This document shows positions 21,831 to 28,596 of a stretch of 44,503 bases of DNA, one piece after another. A program made the position numbers and the translations under genes. Source of the stretch: CAYVUV01 sp964455095 (lineage in GTDB: Bacteria > Desulfobacterota > Binatia > HRBIN30 > CADEER01); NCBI GenBank assembly GCA_964455095.1, contig CAYVUV010000398.1, forward strand, positions 1-44,503, written 5' to 3'. The notes below the pieces were generated by a model. That model was given only the letters and a program-made list of their open reading frames with translations. It did no database searches and had not been told where the DNA came from. The stretch's first letter is position 1, and every line of letters begins with the position of its first letter.

Positions 21831-22700
21831 ATGGAATACGGGTGCACGCTACGACAACTGCCCGAGCGGCTGCGCGAGCGCTCGGCCGCGACGGCCTGCC
21901 AGGTCAACCCGGTCAATGCGCCGCTGCGCGCGGCCGGCGTGTTGCCGCCGCAGCACATCGCGCTGGTGACCTCGAAGTACTGGGGCCCGCAGCCGCGGCG
22001 GCTGACGGTCAGCTTTTTGGAGTTCACCAGCGCCGCGCTCCGCGCGCGGATCGTGAGCCACATGAACGCCTGGTCGGCCAGTTGTTCGATCAGCTTCGTC
22101 GAAGTCCAAGGACGTGGCCAAGTAAGAATCTCGCGCGGCGGCGGCGGCTACTGGAGCTACCTGGGGACCGACATTCTGCACATCCCGCGGTTTCCGGTGG
22201 AGCGCCCGACGATGAATCTCGAGGGGTTCACGATGCGGACGCCCGAGAGCGAGTTCGTGCGCGTGGTGCGGCACGAGACGGGGCACACCTTGGGCTTTCC
22301 CCACGAGCACATGCGCCGCGAGCTGGTGGCGCGGATCGATCCGGCCAGAGCGTATCGCTACTTTGCCCAGACGCAGGGATGGAGCCGCCAGGACGTCGAC
22401 GACCAGGTGCTCACACCGCTGGATCAGCGTTCGATTATGGCCACGCCGGCCGATCAGACGTCGATCATGTGCTACCAGTTGCCCGGCTCGATCACTCGGG
22501 ACGGCCGGCCGATCACCGGCGGCAATGACATCAACGTTAGCGACTACGCCTTCGCCGGGCGGATCTATCCGCGCGGCGGCGCGGCGAGCGGGCCCACGCA
22601 GGTGAGTTGGGACGTCGCCGAGCGGGCGAAGGCCGAGGAGGATCACTGGCCGGACGATTGGGACGATCGCGAAGACGTCGAGGTCGAGCAGGTCGGGTGA
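21831..22700 (+). CDS. Astacin-type zinc metalloprotease (metzincin)
   Basis: A 289-residue protein with a complete astacin signature HETGHTLGFPHEHMR: zinc ligands H148, H152 and H158, catalytic E149, and the GFxHExxR ending typical of M12A peptidases. The Met-turn is SIMCY (M213, Y215). There is no signal peptide, so the enzyme would act in the cytoplasm, be released on lysis, or travel in the virion. The C-terminus is acidic (DHWPDDWDDREDVEVEQ). It could cut host surface or S-layer protein at exit or entry, but the substrate is unknown. Confidence 0.92.
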   Translation: MEYGCTLRQLPERLRERSAATACQVNPVNAPLRAAGVLPPQHIALVTSKYWGPQPRRLTVSFLEFTSAALRARIVSHMNAWSASCSISFVEVQGRGQVRISRGGGGYWSYLGTDILHIPRFPVERPTMNLEGFTMRTPESEFVRVVRHETGHTLGFPHEHMRRELVARIDPARAYRYFAQTQGWSRQDVDDQVLTPLDQRSIMATPADQTSIMCYQLPGSITRDGRPITGGNDINVSDYAFAGRIYPRGGAASGPTQVSWDVAERAKAEEDHWPDDWDDREDVEVEQVG

Positions 22701-22706
22701 CTCACT

Positions 22707-22737
22707 GTGGCGGGTCACTTTTGACCCGGGTGCAATG
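22707..22737 (+). repeat. CACTTTTGACC element, copy 4
   Basis: GTGGCGGGTCACTTTTGACC then CGGGTGCAATG. The final ATG is the start codon of the gene at 22735, so the element replaces a ribosome site. Confidence 0.8.
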
Positions 22738-23076
22738 CCAAAAATCGCGATCCTCGTGCTGCTGTTGGTGTGCCTGCTGGCCGCGCCGGCCGAGGCGGGC
22801 TGGCGGCGCCGGCAAGCGCGGCAGGATCGCCGTGTGAGCCTGTTTGCCTTGCTCGTTCAAGCGCAAAAAACGATGCGCGAGGCGCGGATCACGGCCAACG
22901 ATCCGGCCGTGCGGCGGATGCAGCGCGAGATGGCCGACACCGATCCCGACAAGATGCTCGCGCTCCTCAAAGAACAACGCGCGCTGTTGCGCGAGACGCG
23001 GGCCGTGCTCGAGCTGCAGGCGGCCGCCCAGAAGGAACAAGCACGCCGCAAGGCGCTGCGAGCCGAACAGGAGTAA
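22735..23076 (+). CDS. Small exported coiled-coil protein
   Basis: A 113-residue protein with a signal peptide (MPKIAILVLLLVCLLAAPAEA, likely cleaved after AEA). A highly charged helical body follows (MQREMADTDPDKMLALLKEQ, then RALLRETRAVLELQAAAQKE). It is probably periplasmic and may form a rod or partner the adjacent membrane protein. No family was recognised. Confidence 0.72.
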   Translation: MPKIAILVLLLVCLLAAPAEAGWRRRQARQDRRVSLFALLVQAQKTMREARITANDPAVRRMQREMADTDPDKMLALLKEQRALLRETRAVLELQAAAQKEQARRKALRAEQE

Positions 23077-23082
23077 TTCGCC

Positions 23083-23619
23083 ATGGGTGCGCTACTGGCG
23101 TTGGAAGAGCTGGTGTTGGCTTACGCGCTGGCCGATGCGATCGGCGCGGTCTATCACCTGTTGACCGATCGCGGCTGGAATGTGCGCAGCCAATGCGTGG
23201 ACTTCGCGCGGCACCACGAGCGGCCGGAGACGCTCACCTTCGATCTGCGGCCGATGGCCGTCGGCATCCCCGCGGCGCTCGCCGGTTTTTTTGTGATGGG
23301 GCATCCCGTCTTCTTCCTCACCTTGGGCATTTCGGCCGGCCTGTCGCAGTTGACGCATTACTGGGCGCACAACCCGGCGCCGCCGCTCGTGCGCGGGCTG
23401 CAATGGGCGGGAATTTTCCTGCGACCCGAGCAGCATGACCGCCATCACTACGACTTCGATCGCGACTTCAGCGTGCTCTCGGGCTGGAACAACGGCTGGG
23501 TCAACCTGCTGGCCCGGGTCGTGCCGTATCGAACACCGCTGCACGATGTTTCCCTGTTTGTCGGCCTGGCCGGCGCGCTGGCGGCGGCGGCGACCGTCGT
23601 GAGCTGGCGTTTGTTTTGA
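23083..23619 (+). CDS. CarF/PEDS1-like membrane lipid desaturase (candidate)
   Basis: A 178-residue multi-pass membrane protein with histidines ordered as in the CarF/TMEM189 (plasmanylethanolamine desaturase, Kua) family: YHLLTDRGW (H25), ARHHERPE (H44, H45), THYWAHN (H92, H96) and RPEQHDRHHYDFDRDFSVLS (H118, H121, H122) followed by GWNNGWVN. In that family the histidines bind two irons and the enzyme makes the vinyl-ether bond of plasmalogens. Hydrophobic segments lie between the clusters. It is shorter than chromosomal members (roughly 200-280 residues). Enzyme activity and lipid substrate are inferred from motifs only. Confidence 0.8.
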   Translation: MGALLALEELVLAYALADAIGAVYHLLTDRGWNVRSQCVDFARHHERPETLTFDLRPMAVGIPAALAGFFVMGHPVFFLTLGISAGLSQLTHYWAHNPAPPLVRGLQWAGIFLRPEQHDRHHYDFDRDFSVLSGWNNGWVNLLARVVPYRTPLHDVSLFVGLAGALAAAATVVSWRLF

Positions 23620-23641
23620 TAGCGGTCGCTGATCCGGAATC

Positions 23642-23704
23642 GGCAGCGTGCGCGACGACTTTTACTAGCGGACGCTGGTTGCGAATGGGCAGCGTGCGCG
23701 ACGA
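23642..23704 (+). repeat. 17-bp direct repeat upstream of small membrane gene
   Basis: GGCAGCGTGCGCGACGA occurs at 23642-23658 and again at 23688-23704. Between them is ACTTTTAC..GGACGCTGGTTGCG, loosely related to the CACTTTTGACC elements. Confidence 0.7.
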
Positions 23705-23735
23705 ACCAACTTCCTCGACGCGAAAGTATCAAGAC

Positions 23736-23936
23736 ATGTTCGGAACGCAGGGAGGACCGGTGGGCGAAGCGATGTGGTTTGTGTTGGAGATCGCGGCCTG
23801 TGTCGTGGTGCTGGGCGCCGCGATCGGGGTGGTGTTGTGCTGCGCGATTTACGAGCTGGCGGCGCGGATCGTGCGGACCAGGCCGGGGACGAGCTGGCCC
23901 CATCGGCCGCTATGGTTTTTTGGTAGGGGCAAATGA
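23736..23936 (+). CDS. Small single-pass membrane protein
   Basis: A 66-residue protein from ATG 23736; GTG 23760, just after a GGAGG, is a good alternative start. It has one strong transmembrane segment (WFVLEIAACVVVLGAAIGVV, then LCCAIYEL) and a basic C-terminus, so the C-terminal end probably faces the cytoplasm. It overlaps the next gene by 4 bases. It might serve the neighbouring exported redox-like proteins, or be a holin-like protein; neither is shown. Confidence 0.6.
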   Translation: MFGTQGGPVGEAMWFVLEIAACVVVLGAAIGVVLCCAIYELAARIVRTRPGTSWPHRPLWFFGRGK

Positions 23937-25516
23937 CACGGCAAGCTCTCATCATCGCGGCAGTCTTCCTGCTGGGCGTGGTGGTCGGCGCGACCTGCTT
24001 TGGCGGCACGCCCGCCTGGGCGGTCAGCGTGGCCGCCGAGGACCTGGCCCAGCTGCCCGCCGAAGCACAGCGCTGGCAGCGCTATCTGTATTTTCCCGAG
24101 CCGACGGAAAAAACGCGGGTGGCGACGCTGTTCACCGTCAACACGGCGCTGTCGCACGCGTCGCGCACGCTGGGGGAAGGGGCGGGGGTCTGGTTCTTCG
24201 CCGGCGGCGCCCTGGTGCGGTTGGATCTGTCGGTCCTCGGCGGCGACCACGCGCGGATCGAGCGGCTGCGGCAGACGTGGGAGAATCTCGTCTTCGACGA
24301 GCCCTATTTCCACGAGGAGAGCCACGAGCCGAACCCGAGCTACCAGCCGGCCCCCGAGGCCGGCAAGCCTGACACCCGAACCGCGCTGGAAAAACTAAAA
24401 TTCGGGCTCCCCGTGCCGGCCCGCTATCTGCCGGCGGCCGACGCAATCCGGCTGATCAAAGGCACCGTGAGCAACGTGCCGATCGTCCGCGGCGACTGGC
24501 TGGTGTCGATCGCCCTGCAGCAGGTCAACGGCGGCAAGTATTACCAGTTTCGTGGATTGAGAACGGATAAGCCGCTCAAGCAGGACGACTACCTCGAGCT
24601 GCGCGGGCTCGACACGCGGGCCATCAAGGCCAACGAGGACATCGACCGGGCGGTCGTCGTGCCGCGCGAGCCGACGGGGAGCCCGGGAGCGATCGTGCTG
24701 GCGTGGTCAACGAAACCTTCGCCGGGGCGCGGGCCCGGCCTGGCCGCGATCACGTTCGACCAGTTTGAAGAGGATCAAAACGACCCGGAATTCAACCCGG
24801 AACGAAACCTTTTGGGAGCAAAATACCGCGGCGCGGAGATCATCGTCACGCTCTCCAGCGGCTGGCATGAATACAGCTTGTGGGACGCCGAGGGGAACCT
24901 CGTCGACGAAGCGCCACCGAACCTGGCTGCCGATCGCACCGTGCCGCATCCCGGCCTGCCTCGCTTGAACCCGGCGATCAGCTGCGTCCGCTGCCACGGC
25001 CAGGCGGACGGCTGGCTGCCGATCGCGGACCGCGTGCGGCAGCGGCTGGCCAAGGGACAGGACATCCTCGGAGATTTCTCGCGCCGGCACGTCAACGATC
25101 CGGGGACGATCAACCTGCTGGCCGGTCTCTACTCGAGCGACCTGGCGGAAGCGCTCCGCCTGGGCCGCAACGCCTATCACGACGCCGTGATCCTGGGCGT
25201 GGGGGCGATCGGCGAGTCGGGCAAGACCGTCCCGGTGGCCAGCGCCTGGACCGCCGACGTTTTTGGCACGTACCTCTACGCCGAAGTGACCGCCGAACAA
25301 GCCGCCCGGGAGCTGGGGATCGAGTCGCTCGAGGGGCTGCCGCGCGCCAATCCAGAGGACGTGGCGTTGTTGGCGCTGTTCGATCAGTTCCCGATCCCGC
25401 GCAAGGAATTCGAGTTGATTTACGTCGCGGCGGCCGAGCGCGCGAAAGCGGCCTGGGACGCGGCCGAGCAGCCAGCGGAGCAACCGGTACCAGCAGAAGC
25501 AGGGGCAACACCATGA
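23933..25516 (+). CDS. Exported CxxCH protein A
   Basis: A 527-residue exported protein: signal peptide/anchor MTRQALIIAAVFLLGVVVGA, then a mature region with PAEAQRWQRYLYFPEPTEKT near residue 45. One CxxCH motif lies at residues 351-355 (CVRCHG) within LNPAISCVRCHGQADGWLP, which would attach heme c in the periplasm if the host has the maturation system. The rest is alpha/beta with no other recognised domain. The C-terminus is Ala/Glu/Pro-rich. The next gene starts within its stop codon (ATGA) and also encodes an exported CxxCH protein, implying a joint role. Confidence 0.78.
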   Translation: MTRQALIIAAVFLLGVVVGATCFGGTPAWAVSVAAEDLAQLPAEAQRWQRYLYFPEPTEKTRVATLFTVNTALSHASRTLGEGAGVWFFAGGALVRLDLSVLGGDHARIERLRQTWENLVFDEPYFHEESHEPNPSYQPAPEAGKPDTRTALEKLKFGLPVPARYLPAADAIRLIKGTVSNVPIVRGDWLVSIALQQVNGGKYYQFRGLRTDKPLKQDDYLELRGLDTRAIKANEDIDRAVVVPREPTGSPGAIVLAWSTKPSPGRGPGLAAITFDQFEEDQNDPEFNPERNLLGAKYRGAEIIVTLSSGWHEYSLWDAEGNLVDEAPPNLAADRTVPHPGLPRLNPAISCVRCHGQADGWLPIADRVRQRLAKGQDILGDFSRRHVNDPGTINLLAGLYSSDLAEALRLGRNAYHDAVILGVGAIGESGKTVPVASAWTADVFGTYLYAEVTAEQAARELGIESLEGLPRANPEDVALLALFDQFPIPRKEFELIYVAAAERAKAAWDAAEQPAEQPVPAEAGATP

Positions 25517-26520
25517 AGCGGCCAATCAAGCAATTCGTGTACATCGTCGCTTTTCTCTTGATCCCGTCGCTGTGCGGCGCCACCTGGTCGTACGTGGTGG
25601 GGCCCAGCGGCTACTACTACCGCACCGACGGCGTGCACAACGATGGCTGGCTGTATTCGAGGATTCGTTGGCGCGATTGCCACGGCTGGCACGTGCGCTA
25701 TGAACGGTACCAGCAGATCGGCGGCGCGGCGCAACCATCCGGCTACGGCGCCGGCTATGCCAGCGACAGTGTGCAAAAGTCACTGGTCACCCTGGCCCGC
25801 GAAAAATTCGAGTGGCAGACGATCCAGGAGACGATCGGCCAGCTCTTCCCGCGCAGCGCGGCCCCGGGCTACGCCGGCGGCCCCAGCGCCACGACGTATG
25901 CGGCGCCCCAGCTGGGGAGCACCGTCTACGGTGCGACCGTGCAGACGGTCTCGGCGACCAATTCGAAGCCGTTTGATCTCGAAGCGCAGATGGAGCGACT
26001 GTCGCGGATGTTCGCCCAGGCGCAGGACGCCGCCAAGCCGATCGCCGACGGCGTCGTCGACGCGACGGCGCAGCAGATCGCCGGCCAGAACGTGGCCCTG
26101 CAAACGATGGCGCAGACCTTGCGCGAGCAAGCCTTGCTGCAATCGATCCAGCCGATTGCGCCGCAAGAGACCAAGGTCGAGAGCAGCTATCAGGCGACGG
26201 AGCGGAGCGCCACTGGCGACCAACCGGCCGCGCCGGTGGCCGCGGCCACCGTCTCAGGCAGCGTCTCGCCCAGCGGCAACTGGAAAGCCAAGTTCGCGGC
26301 TGTCGTCGCCACGCGCTGCGCCACCTGCCATCAAGGGGACGCGCCCCCGAACGGGCTCGATCTGAGCGTAGGGGTCGACACGCTGGAGCTGGCCACGCTC
26401 ACCAAGCTACGGCAGGCGGTGACGGCCGGTCGCATGCCCTTGAACGCCGCGCACGAGCCGGTGCCACTGGCCAGCGACGAGCAGAATTTGTTTTGCCGGG
26501 CCGAGCTCGAAGCCAAGTAG
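25513..26520 (+). CDS. Exported CxxCH protein B (planctomycete cytochrome-like C-terminus)
   Basis: A 335-residue protein: signal peptide MKRPIKQFVYIVAFLLIPSL, a Tyr/Trp-rich N-terminal domain (WSYVVGPSGYYYRTDGVHND), a helical linker and a C-terminal domain with RCATCHQGDAPPNGLDLSVG (C269, C272, H273) ending in RQAVTAGRMPLNA. CxxCH followed by GLDLS and a later MP is the layout of small cytochrome c domains of planctomycetes, the Met being the likely sixth heme ligand. It is coupled to protein A by a 4-base overlap. No redox partner enzyme is encoded nearby. Confidence 0.8.
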   Translation: MKRPIKQFVYIVAFLLIPSLCGATWSYVVGPSGYYYRTDGVHNDGWLYSRIRWRDCHGWHVRYERYQQIGGAAQPSGYGAGYASDSVQKSLVTLAREKFEWQTIQETIGQLFPRSAAPGYAGGPSATTYAAPQLGSTVYGATVQTVSATNSKPFDLEAQMERLSRMFAQAQDAAKPIADGVVDATAQQIAGQNVALQTMAQTLREQALLQSIQPIAPQETKVESSYQATERSATGDQPAAPVAAATVSGSVSPSGNWKAKFAAVVATRCATCHQGDAPPNGLDLSVGVDTLELATLTKLRQAVTAGRMPLNAAHEPVPLASDEQNLFCRAELEAK

Positions 26521-26539
26521 CCGACTGCTGGCAGGTCGG
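26521..26539 (-). repeat. GACCTGC..GCAGTC hairpin, copy 4 (reverse)
   Basis: Directly after the stop codon. The minus strand reads CCGACCTGCCAGCAGTCGG: the same core with loop CTGCCAGCA. Confidence 0.6.
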
Positions 26540-26624
26540 ATGCCCGAAAACAACGAAGCAAGAACGTGGCCACGGTGTAGCCACGTCAATCGATACGGTT
26601 TCGTAACAAAAAAAGGGGAGGACC

Positions 26625-27068
26625 ATGCGAACGCTTCTTGCCAGTTTGTTCCTGATCGCCATTGCCTTGGCGCTCTGCAGCGCGCCGGCGATCGCTTGCG
26701 ACGATTACCCGGTCGAAGATTCTTCTTCTGCGGCAGCCGCTGATGACCAGTTTGTCGTGGTCGCCGAGCAGCGGTACCAAGCGAGTCGTTTCACCGGACC
26801 CGATGCGTCGGCGCAGGTGTTTCAGCTCGTCAGTCGGCCGCAGCGGGTGTTTATCGCGCCACGGGTTTTCGTGCCACAACGGCAGATCATCGTACGACCG
26901 CAGCGCCAGATCATTGTGCGACCGCAGCGCCAAGTGATCGTGCGGCCGCAGCGAGTGTTCGTGCGACCACAGCGAGTGTTTATCGCGCCGCAGCGGCAGA
27001 TCATCGTGCGACCGCAACGCGTATTCGTGGCGCCGCAGCGGATCGTGGTTGAGCAGGACCCATATTGA
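26625..27068 (+). CDS. Exported RPQR-repeat protein
   Basis: A 147-residue protein with signal peptide MRTLLASLFLIAIALALCSA and a short acidic linker. From residue about 70 to the end is a run of 7-10-residue repeats of the form (I/V)(I/V/F)(V/I)(R/A)PQR(Q/V): for example QIIVRPQRQIIVRPQRQVIV and PQRVFVRPQRVFIAPQR. About nine PQR units give a very basic, beta-prone surface, suggesting binding to polyanions (envelope polysaccharide, DNA) or self-assembly. GGGGAGGACC precedes the ATG. The function is unknown. Confidence 0.8.
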   Translation: MRTLLASLFLIAIALALCSAPAIACDDYPVEDSSSAAAADDQFVVVAEQRYQASRFTGPDASAQVFQLVSRPQRVFIAPRVFVPQRQIIVRPQRQIIVRPQRQVIVRPQRVFVRPQRVFIAPQRQIIVRPQRVFVAPQRIVVEQDPY

Positions 27069-27211
27069 CGGGCATTCCCGACCGCCTGACGGTCAGGGAG
27101 CAGCAGGGAGAGGGGCAGCCGCTGGCGCGGGGCAGCGTCCAGCGGCTCTTGTTACGCGACGCGAAGGAAGCTGGCACGCACAGCGAGCTTCCGGCGACTT
27201 GGGTTGGAGCG

Positions 27212-27556
27212 ATGGGGCGAATGAACATCGACACACTGATCACCTCGAGCTGCACGCTGGCGGCCATCGTGGCGCCGTGGGGGGCACGCCTGGTGCTGGC
27301 GGCGGCCGAGATCAATCCACCCGGGCTCGACCTCGGCACCGCCTCGTCGAGCGCGATCCTCGGCTGGCTGGTCTGGCACACGGTCCGCGAGATGCGCCAG
27401 GAGAGCCGGGCCAATCGCGAGGCGACCGCCAAGCTGGTCGACACGTTCGTCGCGGCCCACGAGCGGCGCGACAACCAATTCAACGAACTGGTGCGGCGCG
27501 GCGAGGAGGGGCACCCACCGGATGGACCGCCGCCACGCGGCCGCGGGCGCTTGTAG
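27212..27556 (+). CDS. Small membrane protein, possible holin
   Basis: A 114-residue protein from ATG 27212 (or ATG 27221). Two hydrophobic segments (CTLAAIVAPWGARLVLAAAE and SSSAILGWLVWHTV) are followed by a charged coiled-coil tail (EMRQESRANREATAKLVDTF...) and a Pro/Arg end. Two TM segments plus a charged C-terminus fit a class II holin, but no endolysin lies beside it. Other small membrane roles are equally possible. Confidence 0.5.
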   Translation: MGRMNIDTLITSSCTLAAIVAPWGARLVLAAAEINPPGLDLGTASSSAILGWLVWHTVREMRQESRANREATAKLVDTFVAAHERRDNQFNELVRRGEEGHPPDGPPPRGRGRL

Positions 27557-27626
27557 CCACCGAGTGCACGGAGAACATTGAGCCACCGAGGTCACAGAGG
27601 ACACAGAGCACAGAGACCACAGAGCA
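27557..27626 (+). repeat. CACAGAG / CACCGAG microrepeat tract
   Basis: Tandem, imperfect units of GCCACCGAG and GACACAGAG fill the gap. A shorter tract (CACAGAGGGCACAGAGAGCA) is at 28391. Such tracts are familiar from planctomycete intergenic DNA, so they may be host-derived or track the host's repeat system. Confidence 0.7.
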
Positions 27627-27633
27627 GCGGATT

Positions 27634-27664
27634 GTGGGTGGACATTTTTGACCAGCGTCGCATG
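27634..27664 (+). repeat. CACTTTTGACC element, copy 5
   Basis: GTGGGTGGACATTTTTGACC then AGCGTCGCATG. The ATG is the start of the gene at 27662 and there is no ribosome site. The AGCGTCGCAT end matches copy 1. Confidence 0.8.
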
Positions 27665-27910
27665 GCAAGACAAATGACGTTGTACGAGGTGGATGTCGAA
27701 GGGATCGTTTCGCGGCAGACGTTCGCGCCGGGCGATTTTTTGATCGTGCGGACGCGGCCGGGCATGTCGCGGGCCGATCGGGTGGCGGTGCGCAACGACT
27801 TCCAGCGGGCGGTGGGCAAGTCGATCAAGGTGCTGACCTACGAGCCCGACGAGATCCAGGTCGAACGGCTGGCCAACCCGCTGCGGCATCCCGACGATCC
27901 TCGCCATTGA
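27662..27910 (+). CDS. Small beta-strand protein, paralogue of 31011-31223
   Basis: An 82-residue protein (MARQMTLYEVDVEGIVSRQT, then FAPGDFLIVRTRPGMSRADR). It shares the layout (V/I)xxxxxxPGDxL(I/V)(V/I)xxxxxMS with the 70-residue product at 31011. The stop codon lies inside a reversed CACTTTTGACC element. The function is unknown; perhaps a small virion or regulatory component duplicated within the phage. Confidence 0.68.
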   Translation: MARQMTLYEVDVEGIVSRQTFAPGDFLIVRTRPGMSRADRVAVRNDFQRAVGKSIKVLTYEPDEIQVERLANPLRHPDDPRH

Positions 27911-27935
27911 ACCCTGGTCAAAAGTGATCGGCCAC
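27904..27935 (-). repeat. CACTTTTGACC element, copy 6 (reverse)
   Basis: The reverse complement reads GTGGCCGATCACTTTTGACC then AGGGTTCAATGG. It spans the stop of one gene and lies 18 bases before the next start. Confidence 0.8.
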
Positions 27936-27952
27936 CTAGAGATACCAGCGCG

Positions 27953-28381
27953 ATGCGAACGCTTGCACCAGGAGTCGAGGAGCGGATTGTGGGGCTGCTG
28001 CGGGCCGGCATGCCGCAGCGGCAGATCGCTTACGAGTGCCGCTGCTCGCGCGAGACGGTGCGGCGGGTGGCCCGGGAGAAGCAAGTGCCAGTGGCGTCGC
28101 GCGGAATCAGACGCTGCCCCGAATGCGGCCAGCGTGTCGTGGGCCCGTGCATCGAGTGCGCGAATCGCCATGCACCAAAAGAAGAATTGCCGCGCGAGGA
28201 TAACCGCCGCGGCCGCGACGATCCGCGGCCCTGGGAGCTGGCCGAGTTTTATCGTCGCCAGGACGATCGCCGCCGCGAAGCCGGCGAGCCGATCGCTCCG
28301 AGCGACGCAGAGCGATTGAACGAAACGATCGAGGAGTTGGACCCGCCCAACGGCGCCCCACCTTCCTCGTCGCGTAAGTAG
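27953..28381 (+). CDS. Helix-turn-helix plus zinc-ribbon regulator-like protein
   Basis: A 142-residue protein. Residues 1-40 form a homeodomain-like helix-turn-helix (ERIVGLLRAGMPQRQIAYEC then RCSRETVRRVARE), as in recombinases and transposase N-termini. A CPECG..CIEC zinc ribbon follows at about residues 56-72, and then a charged tail (EFYRRQDDRRREAGEPIAPS). Probably a phage transcription regulator. It sits just upstream of the methylase gene, and its promoter region carries a CACTTTTGACC element with a GATC site. Confidence 0.72.
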   Translation: MRTLAPGVEERIVGLLRAGMPQRQIAYECRCSRETVRRVAREKQVPVASRGIRRCPECGQRVVGPCIECANRHAPKEELPREDNRRGRDDPRPWELAEFYRRQDDRRREAGEPIAPSDAERLNETIEELDPPNGAPPSSSRK

Positions 28382-28510
28382 CAAAACAAGCCACAGAGGG
28401 CACAGAGAGCACAGAGTTTTTGTAGTGCAGAAATTGGCCGCTTCGAGAAGTGGAAGCTTCAAACAGCAACCCACCTTCCTTGATGCGGCCCCACCAAAAC
28501 AAACGGCTGA

Positions 28511-28532
28511 CCGGGGAGCGCTAACTCCCCGG
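28511..28532. repeat. 8-bp GC-rich hairpin before methylase gene
   Basis: CCGGGGAG / CTCCCCGG with a 6-base loop and no T run, in the 215-bp gap between the HTH gene and the methylase gene. The rest of the gap holds a CACAGAG microrepeat (28391) and no supported gene. Confidence 0.5.
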
Positions 28533-28596
28533 CCAGCCTGACAAGACGGCCCGCGCTAACGGACCATCCTGCCTCGAGGCCGAGGAGGGCACGTCC

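Noticed and set aside
21016..28381. Endolysin
   Set aside because: No lysozyme, amidase, transglycosylase or NlpC/P60 signature was seen. The metalloprotease is the only hydrolase in the interval and cannot be called an endolysin from sequence alone.
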